Origin: Clostridiales bacterium
GTDB taxonomy: Bacteria; Bacillota; Clostridia; Oscillospirales; Acutalibacteraceae
DNA: 11,805 bases
Direction: 5' to 3'
Assembly: GCA_021200075.1 (NCBI GenBank)
Contig: JAJQGZ010000082.1
Span: forward strand, 1-11,805
The notes beneath the pieces are model-generated. The model saw nothing but the letters and a program-made list of their open reading frames with translations. It was not told where the DNA came from and made no database searches. Shown here piece after piece: positions 6,495 to 11,805 of the stretch (the first letter of the stretch is position 1; the number at the start of each line of letters is the position of its first letter). The translations under genes were made by a program, and so were the position numbers.

Positions 6495-7550
6495 ATGGAA
6501 AATCCATATTCGTCGGCTGAAAAGGCGGGTCTTTATATTCATATTCCGTTTTGCAAAAGCAAATGCCCGTACTGCGATTTTTACAGCGTGAGGTATGATC
6601 CCGCACTTGCTCAAAGCTATGTTGACCGTCTTGTTTTTGAGATGAAAAAATATCACGGCTCTTTCGATACCATATATTTCGGCGGAGGTACTCCGAGTAT
6701 TCTTGAAGCCGGTCTTATCGGCAGGATAATAAATGAAGCAAAAAAATGCTTTGATATAGCTGATAATGCGGAAATTACGGTGGAATATAATCCGTCAAAA
6801 AATCTTGAAAGAGATTTTGAAGAATATGCCGAATACGGCGTCAACAGAATAAGCATAGGTATGCAAAGCGCCAGGAATGAGGAAAGGCTCGCTCTCGGCA
6901 GAACGGCAGGGTGTGAGCAAATTAAGCGGACAATTTTATCCGCAAGGAAAGCAAGCATAGAGAATATCAGCCTTGATGTTATGCTCGGCACGCCAAAGCA
7001 AAGCCTTGAAACTCTCGATTGCACATTTGAATTTATCGACAAAATGAATGTTTCTCACATCAGCGCATATATGCTTAAAATTGAAGAGGGTACAAGGTTT
7101 TACGATATGCAAAGCCGTCTTTCCCTGCCCGATGACGACGAGGTGGGGGATATGTATTTGAAAACCGTAAACGTTCTTTCCTCTCTTGGCTTTCATCAGT
7201 ACGAGATAAGCAATTTTGCAAAGCCCGGGTGCGAGAGCCGACATAATTTAAAATATTGGCACCTTGCGAATTATCTCGGAATAGGATTAACGGCGCATTC
7301 CTTTTGGCACGGCGAAAGATTTTATTATAACAGGGATTTTGAAAAAATTTCCGACGGCACGGGCGGAGGAGTTGACGAGAGGATAATGCTCGGTCTGCGA
7401 TTAAACGAGGGGATTGACAAATCGCTTTTAAAAAACGACGGATATAAAAAATTTGTCGATATGAATTTGATAAATGAGACGGACAAAAAAATTTCCCTGA
7501 CTCAGCAGGGAATGTTGGTATCCAATGTAATAATCGGCGAGCTTTTGTAA
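6495..7550 (+). CDS. hemW: HemW, radical SAM haem chaperone
   Basis: HemW binds haem and a 4Fe-4S cluster and is thought to deliver haem to respiratory or other haem proteins; it was long mis-annotated as coproporphyrinogen III oxidase. At 351 aa it is close to the usual size (about 375). The cluster motif is C20-x3-C24-x2-C27 followed by D28-F29; the Phe in place of a fourth Cys separates HemW from HemN. Further marks are YFGGGTPS, the EYNP motif, RISIGMQS, and RHNLKYW at about 249-255, characteristic of HemW. It begins 26 bp after the DAHP synthase stop with no clear SD, so it relies on the upstream promoter and possibly re-initiation. No haem synthesis gene is nearby, which is common for HemW in anaerobes. 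Confidence 0.92.
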   Translation: MENPYSSAEKAGLYIHIPFCKSKCPYCDFYSVRYDPALAQSYVDRLVFEMKKYHGSFDTIYFGGGTPSILEAGLIGRIINEAKKCFDIADNAEITVEYNPSKNLERDFEEYAEYGVNRISIGMQSARNEERLALGRTAGCEQIKRTILSARKASIENISLDVMLGTPKQSLETLDCTFEFIDKMNVSHISAYMLKIEEGTRFYDMQSRLSLPDDDEVGDMYLKTVNVLSSLGFHQYEISNFAKPGCESRHNLKYWHLANYLGIGLTAHSFWHGERFYYNRDFEKISDGTGGGVDERIMLGLRLNEGIDKSLLKNDGYKKFVDMNLINETDKKISLTQQGMLVSNVIIGELL

Positions 7551-7593
7551 ATACTAACGGTGTAAAAATTACTAAAAGGCTACGGTGATCATT

Positions 7594-7755
7594 ATGCCGG
7601 ATATGTTCAATTTGACTCAGCAGATGAAGGAATATTTCGATTCTCTTCCCGAAAATGTGCAGGAATCCATTATCCAAAGCGGAGCAAAGGTTAATTCGCT
7701 CGAGGATTTAAAAACAGTTGCGCAGGAGTTTACGGAAAACGAACAGGGAGAATAA
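7594..7755 (+). CDS. Small conserved-looking 53-aa protein, function unknown
   Basis: A 53-codon ORF begins at ATG 7594 with a GGTGAT-like SD about 6-8 nt upstream, 43 bp after hemW. The product is acidic and probably helical, with a core FDSLPENVQESIIQSG and then KVNSLEDLKTVAQEF. There is no signal peptide, transmembrane helix or cysteine. The SLP-x-x-V-x-E-S-I-x-x-S-G pattern looks like short hypothetical proteins found in Clostridia, but I cannot name a family. Its last 38 bases overlap the next ORF in another frame. Codon use and SD support real coding. Confidence 0.65.
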   Translation: MPDMFNLTQQMKEYFDSLPENVQESIIQSGAKVNSLEDLKTVAQEFTENEQGE

Positions 7756-7999
7756 AAATAATCCCGACAATCAGACTGTCAACAGCCTGAACAATTTTGA
7801 TGTTCCCGTTAATACCCATAAGCATAAAAAGGGGTATCGTGAAAAATACCGCCTTGATCCGAGCATTACAAATAAGCATTGCGCCTGGGTGACGAACCCC
7901 ACGGTTCAGCCGGATAATGTTATGGAAATGGGCGTGCCGATTCCCGATGAGCAGAACACGGAATATTCAAAGGAATATCAGGAAGAGAATAAGCTGTAA
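7718..7999 (+). CDS. Small His/Asn-rich protein, DUF3787-like spore-surface candidate; start uncertain
   Basis: An open frame of up to 93 codons, from a TTG at 7718 to TAA at 7997-7999. The conserved-looking part begins at about NNPDNQTVNSLNNF. The C-terminal half has KHCAWV, then a Pro/Val stretch, VPIPDEQN and SKEYQEENKL. This resembles the pattern of the DUF3787 spore-surface family of Clostridia (H-x-x-AW, P-x-E, a terminal AKEW-x-x-ENQK-like helix), recalled from memory and not checked. No ATG, GTG or other TTG lies between 7718 and the conserved part. An AGGGAG SD at 7745-7750 has no start codon after it. The first residues from TTG are read from bases that also encode the 53-aa protein. 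It is followed directly by a terminator. Confidence 0.65.
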   Translation: MRRSLRKTNRENKNNPDNQTVNSLNNFDVPVNTHKHKKGYREKYRLDPSITNKHCAWVTNPTVQPDNVMEMGVPIPDEQNTEYSKEYQEENKL

Positions 8000-8008
8000 G
8001 GTAACAAA

Positions 8009-8045
8009 AGCCCCGAGAATTTTGCAGTTCTCGGGACTTTTTATT
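8009..8045. terminator. Bidirectional intrinsic terminator
   Basis: AGCCCCGAGAA and TTCTCGGGACT pair with one mismatch around an 8-nt loop (TTTTGCAG). On the plus strand the stem is followed by TTTTTATTT, and on the minus strand by a TTTTGTT tract. It therefore ends the DAHP synthase operon (last stop 7999) and can also stop leftward transcripts of the ABC pair. Confidence 0.88.
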
Positions 8046-8070
8046 TGCGGGCGGATAATATCCGCCCGCA
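8046..8070. repeat. Perfect 12+1+12 GC-rich palindrome
   Basis: TGCGGGCGGATA and its exact reverse complement flank a single central A, in the gap between two convergent operons. GC-rich palindromes of this kind are often dispersed in Clostridia genomes, like REP elements. It has no U-tract, so it is not itself a clear terminator. Confidence 0.65.
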
Positions 8071-8090
8071 TAAAACATCAATCAACTAAG

Positions 8091-8116
8091 CCTCTCCTTA
8101 CTTACACAAGGAGAGG
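8091..8116. repeat. 9-bp inverted repeat after the ABC gene stop
   Basis: CCTCTCCTT (8091-8099) and AAGGAGAGG (8108-8116) form a stem with an 8-nt loop, 17 bp past the ABC stop codon at 8133. It resembles the CCTCTCC-type hairpins scattered between genes in Clostridia. As a leftward terminator it lacks a good T-run. Confidence 0.5.
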
Positions 8117-8132
8117 GTTAATATTATTTATC

Positions 8133-9960
8133 TTATTTCGCTGTCATATAATATTGTGCCTGAGCGTTCCAGAGCTTGCCGTATTTGCCGTTTTCATCTT
8201 TAAGAAGCTGATTATGCGTGCCGGTCTGCACCAACTCTCCGTTGTCAAAAACCGCAATCCTCGAGCAGAATATACAGCTTGAAAGTCGGTGAGAAATATA
8301 AATTGCCGTTTTATTATCCACAAAGGAATTGAACTTTGAATAAATCTCATTCTCCGCAACAGGGTCGAGAGCGGCGGTGGGTTCGTCAAGTATAACCACG
8401 GGAGCGTCCTTGTACAATGCTCTTGCAAGTGCGAGCTTCTGCGCCTCTCCGCCGGAAATTTCTACGCCTGACTTGTCAGTATTCTTATATAGGCAGGTCT
8501 TTTCTTTTTTTGTCCATAGCGAGTACCATGTCTTTGATATTCGCATTTTCAAGGCAGATGTGTAGCTTTTCTTTATCGTAGCTTTCGCTTGCGCTTATGT
8601 TGCTACAAAGCGGCACGGCAAACATATGAAAATCCTGGAACATAACCGAATACAGCTTTAAAATGCTGTCTTTTGTATAGTCCTTTATGTTTGTGCCGTT
8701 AATCAAAATTTCGCCGTCGGTGACATCGTAAAGCCTGCAAAGCAGTTTTATAAATGTTGTTTTGCCGCTTCCGTTCCTGCCCACTACCGCAAGGTGTTCG
8801 CCCTTGGTTATTGTCAGATTTATGTTTTTAAGCGAATACTCCTTTGCGTTGGGGTATTCGAACGATACATTTTTAAATTCAACATCAAAACGGCTCAAAT
8901 CAATTTCCTTTTCACCGTATGCCATAGAATTTTGAGTTTCTGCAATTTCAAAATACAGCCGAGCCTGCGGAAAAATCTCCACCATTTTGCCAAGCGTATT
9001 TGCAACGCACATAATTCCGTTTATAATCTGCATAAACGAACTGCAATAAAGCACGAGAGAGCCTAAGCCGAACAGACCGAGCAAGCCCTTTGCACCTATA
9101 AAAAGATATACCCCGAACCCGACGAGTACGCCTAAAATCGCAACCGCCGAACTGCTTTTTGCAGTACGCATAGATATTTTGCGAAGCGTCCTTTCGCCGT
9201 CGGTAAGTATTTTGTCTGACGCAATGTGATTGATTAGGTTCTGCTCGTTGTAAATTCTTATTTTCTTTCCCGTGGTGTAATCCTTGAAAATATCAATAAA
9301 AGCGTAAAACAGCCTGTTAAGCTCTGCGTAAGCCTCATTGGCGGCGAGGTAGGATTTATTCATCTTTACGGGAATGAGCAGCATAATTACCGCCATTAAT
9401 CCGATTGAAGCTATTAGAGTTATCAGGAAAATGGGGCGTTCAAAAAAGCTGTCGCCTGTTTTGGTGAACCCGAGCTTCAAAAGCGGAGCAATGATAACAA
9501 CGGAAATTATCAGTGTAACTGCGTCTCGAATGAATTGGCTCGTTTCCCAAATCATATATTGAAAGCCTGCCCAGCAGCTTTTCAGCTTCTCGCTGCTTGT
9601 GTATCGCTTCTTTGTAATCTGCGTCGCTTAGCTTTTGGTAATCTACGGAAAAAGTTTGTTTGCTGTTTTCTGATTTTGCTTTATCCCTAATTTTGAATTT
9701 TCAAGCTGCCGAAAATCATCAAAGTTGTATTCCAAAAAGCACAGCACCATATTGAGTATAACGGCTGTAATTATGTAGGAAAGTACTGCTTTAAAGCCCA
9801 AGCCGAGAGTGATAGAATCAATTATTTTTGCCATAATTATAACATTGACAAACGGCTTGACGGCGCCGACAACGGAGTTTAAAACAGTGCAGGGGAGAGC
9901 TGACTTTTCAAGCGAAAAAATTTCTTTGTATATTTTTAAAACTAATTTTGCGTTACGCAT
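8133..9960 (-). pseudogene. ABC exporter half-transporter B (TMD+NBD), three frameshifts
   Basis: An intact version would be about 608 aa: an N-terminal six-helix membrane domain, then an ATPase domain. ATP-binding motifs are all present: Walker A VGRNGSGKTT, Q-loop FQDFHMF, signature ISGGEAQK, Walker B VVILDEPTAALD and switch His in ISHRLSS. The frame breaks three times. At a T5 run (9649-9653) one base is missing, and a TAG ends the first 105 codons at 9643. Around 9579-9597 one base is extra, just after a segment reading SVDYQKLSDADYKEAIHKQRE. At an A7 run (plus-strand T7, 8505-8511) one base is extra, between LAMDKK and the signature motif. The net +1 agrees with the total length. Its ATG overlaps the end of the upstream partner by 8 bp. 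Substrate unknown; without repair it is not functional. Confidence 0.88.
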
Positions 9961-11731
9961 TTATCTCAACCCCCTGTTCCTTGTAGTAGTAGCTTTGAAT
10001 TTGGTACATCTTGTAATATGCGCCCTTTAGCGCCATCAGCTCTTCGTGAGTACCGCATTCGCTGATTTTTCCGTCGGATATAAACAGTATCCTGTCACAA
10101 AAACGAGTTGACGACAATCTGTGGGAGATGAAAAAGGAAATTTTGTCCTTTGTAAGCTCATTGTATTTTAAATAAAGTTCGTTTTCCGCTATAGGGTCGA
10201 GAGCGGCGGTGGGTTCGTCAAGTATCAGTATCGGCGCATTTTTGTAAATCGCCTTGACGAGCAGCAGTTTTTTGTTTTTCTCCGCCTGAAAAATCAATTG
10301 CCTGCTTGTAAACCTCTTTGTTCATCAGCGAATTTTCTTTATCTTTCAGGGAATTTATCTTGTCGAGTATTCCCGCTTTTTCAAACGCACTGTAAAGTTT
10401 TTCTTTATCGCAATCAAGCGAGGCGGTTATGTTCTGTTGAACGGTCATCGGCATAAAATAATAGTCCTGAAACAGAGCCGAGAAAAGTTTAAAATAGCTT
10501 TTTGAATTAAAATCTCTGCTGCTTTTGCCGTTAATCAGTATGTTGCCCTCGCTCGGGAAATAAAGGCCGCAAAGCAGTTTAACCGCCGTGGTTTTGCCTG
10601 CGCCGTTTTCACCCACTACGGCGATATTTTCACCCTTGCGGATTTTAAAATTCATATCCTTTATTGTACTGTTTTGAGCTTCGGGGTAGGCGAAAGTGAC
10701 ATTTTTAAATTCTATACGCTCAACACTGTCAAAATCGACATCGGGCTTTTCGTCATTTTCGCTTCTACTTTCGGTGTATTCCCTGTACCTTTTGCAGTCG
10801 ATAAGGCATTTTTCAATCGAATTGTATGACCAAGTCAGCCTGATTACCCAGTTGGAGAATCCCGTAACAATCCCGAAATAGAATACAAAATCTGATATTG
10901 AAATTTGTCCGCTTGACACTATGTAAACAAGATATATCCATGCAACGGAGTCACGGATAAAGTTCAGCAACGCTCTGACTGAATTTTCAGCCGCGCACAG
11001 CTTCATATGATTTGATATGATTTTATCGTGTTGATAAACAAGCTTTGCAACGGTTTTTATTATGTAATCGCTGAAACCGCCCAGGCGAATATCCTTTGCC
11101 GCTTCGTCGTCCTTGCTCAGGGCGTAATAATAATCAAATTTGTTTAAAAATGCGGATTTTTGCCGTTTAGCTCGTCCTCTTTTTTTACTATATATTTCAT
11201 TATTAAAAATTCGCACAAGCAGCTTGCCAAAATCAGCACTATAACAAGAAAATTAATTTTGTAAAGCAGGGCGGAAGCGGTGATTACTCCGAGTACGCTG
11301 ACTAAAAAATCGTTCAGATTTTCTATAAATTTTTGACCGGATGAATAATTCCCTTGGTAAAAAAGCTGCGCTCTGCTCAATGCTTCTCGGCTTTTTATAC
11401 TCTCCGTTTGAGCGTACGGTGCGTCAAGATTTTTTAGCAAATGCCCAACCGCATACCGCATATGGATTATTCTTGCTCCGCCTCTTATCAGCTCTTTCAT
11501 AAAAGGATCCATCCATATTGTCATTGTGAGCAAAAGACTCAGTAGTGCAATTACGGCGGTGAGCCTGCCCGTTGTTACTCCCTATTCAATGCAGTCAATC
11601 ATCGCCTTTGGAATATATGCTGTGATTATTGGCTGGAACACAAGCGCCGGTACCCGTATGATAAAAAATATCAGGCTTTTTCTGTCCCATTTCAGCCAGT
11701 TTTTTATCATATATTTAAAATTCTCTTTCAT
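9953..11731 (-). pseudogene. ABC exporter half-transporter A (TMD+NBD), nonsense codon and two frameshifts
   Basis: The partner of the downstream transporter, about 592 aa if intact. It starts at ATG 11731 with GGAGGG 5 nt upstream and reads MKENFKYMIKNW, then a first membrane helix. Codon 50 is TAG (11582-11584), where the same frame continues with GVTTGRLTAVIALLSL. One base is missing at an A5 run (11157-11161) before KSAFLNKFDYYYALSKDD, and one is extra at an A6 run (10268-10273) inside the signature region FSGGEKQK. The ATPase motifs survive: Walker A VGENGAGKTT, FQDYYF, Walker B LILDEPTAALD and ISHRLSS. The two indels cancel, and 1779 bp is a multiple of three. Consensus catalytic residues in both partners suggest the ancestor was a heterodimeric exporter of drugs, peptides or lipids; the cargo is unknown. 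Confidence 0.88.
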
Positions 11732-11772
11732 AAATTCCCTCCGTTTCGGCAAGGCTTTTTGGCTGTAAAATC

Positions 11773-11803
11773 TCCTATCTTATTATATATCCTACCTTAT
11801 TAT
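11773..11803 (-). promoter_or_regulatory. Promoter region of the ABC pair with 14-bp direct repeat
   Basis: On the minus strand ATAATAAG-g/a-TAGGA occurs twice (11790-11803 and 11773-11786), 13 of 14 identical, 17 bp apart, and each copy begins in a TATAAT hexamer. The nearer TATAAT (11782-11787) would have its -35 at or past the window edge. The repeat could bind a regulator over the -10, or just reflect duplicated promoter DNA. Confidence 0.45.
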
Positions 11804-11805
11804 AC

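Noticed and set aside
7075..7677. Leftward open frame of 200 codons opposite hemW and the 53-aa ORF
   Set aside because: hemW is clearly coding on the plus strand with full motifs, and the antisense product looks random, rich in Arg and Leu.
7741..7760. Programmed +1 frameshift of the prfB type joining the two small ORFs
   Set aside because: The SD-like AGGGAG is only 2 nt from the UAA, not the 6-nt spacing of prfB, and the P-site codon GAA re-pairs poorly after a shift. The idea stays open only as one of several explanations of the missing start.
8133..11731. A cluster of five or more separate small genes
   Set aside because: The fragments join end to end into two standard half-transporters with motifs in the right order, and lengths fit once single-base shifts are allowed.

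Overview
The window looks like chromosomal DNA of a spore-forming, low-to-mid-GC Clostridia member, most likely of the Oscillospiraceae/Ruminococcus type. This is inferred from Firmicutes-like promoters and Shine-Dalgarno (SD) sites, cell-wall enzymes with Fn3 domains, a small protein resembling a clostridial spore-surface family, and short palindromic elements of a kind common in these genomes. No taxonomic search could be run.

Layout. (1) Positions 1-46 hold the possible last codons of a rightward gene, facing a leftward operon across a perfect 14-bp bidirectional terminator (80-116). (2) A leftward two-gene operon (2412 to 132) encodes a FemX-like aminoacyl transferase for peptidoglycan bridges and, 12 bp downstream, an atypical alanine-racemase-fold enzyme. 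It has a strong extended -10 promoter and a leader of about 120 nt with an 11-bp inverted repeat. (3) A second leftward operon (5213 to 2432) encodes two GH25 muramidases, one membrane-anchored with a Lys-Ser repeat tail, the other secreted with an Ig-like and three Fn3-like domains. It ends in a good intrinsic terminator. (4) A divergent rightward operon (5341 to 8045) encodes a class I DAHP synthase, the radical SAM protein HemW, a 53-aa unknown protein and a small overlapping ORF that resembles spore-surface DUF3787 proteins. (5) A convergent leftward pair of ABC exporter half-transporters (11731 to 8133) is present with its full motif set. Both genes are broken: five single-base frameshifts and one in-frame amber codon.

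The left half is a cell-wall region: wall cross-bridge synthesis, amino-acid racemisation and wall hydrolysis, all read leftward from two promoters. The middle operon mixes aromatic amino-acid entry, haem trafficking and a likely sporulation protein. The right end is a decaying two-component exporter.

I did not find a convincing wholly new defence, mobile or RNA system. The best leads are the doubly inactivated transporter pair with a 33-bp identical block, the out-of-frame ATG at the secreted GH25 start, the Fem-racemase pairing with an unusual cofactor pocket and structured leader, and the unclear start of the 93-aa ORF.
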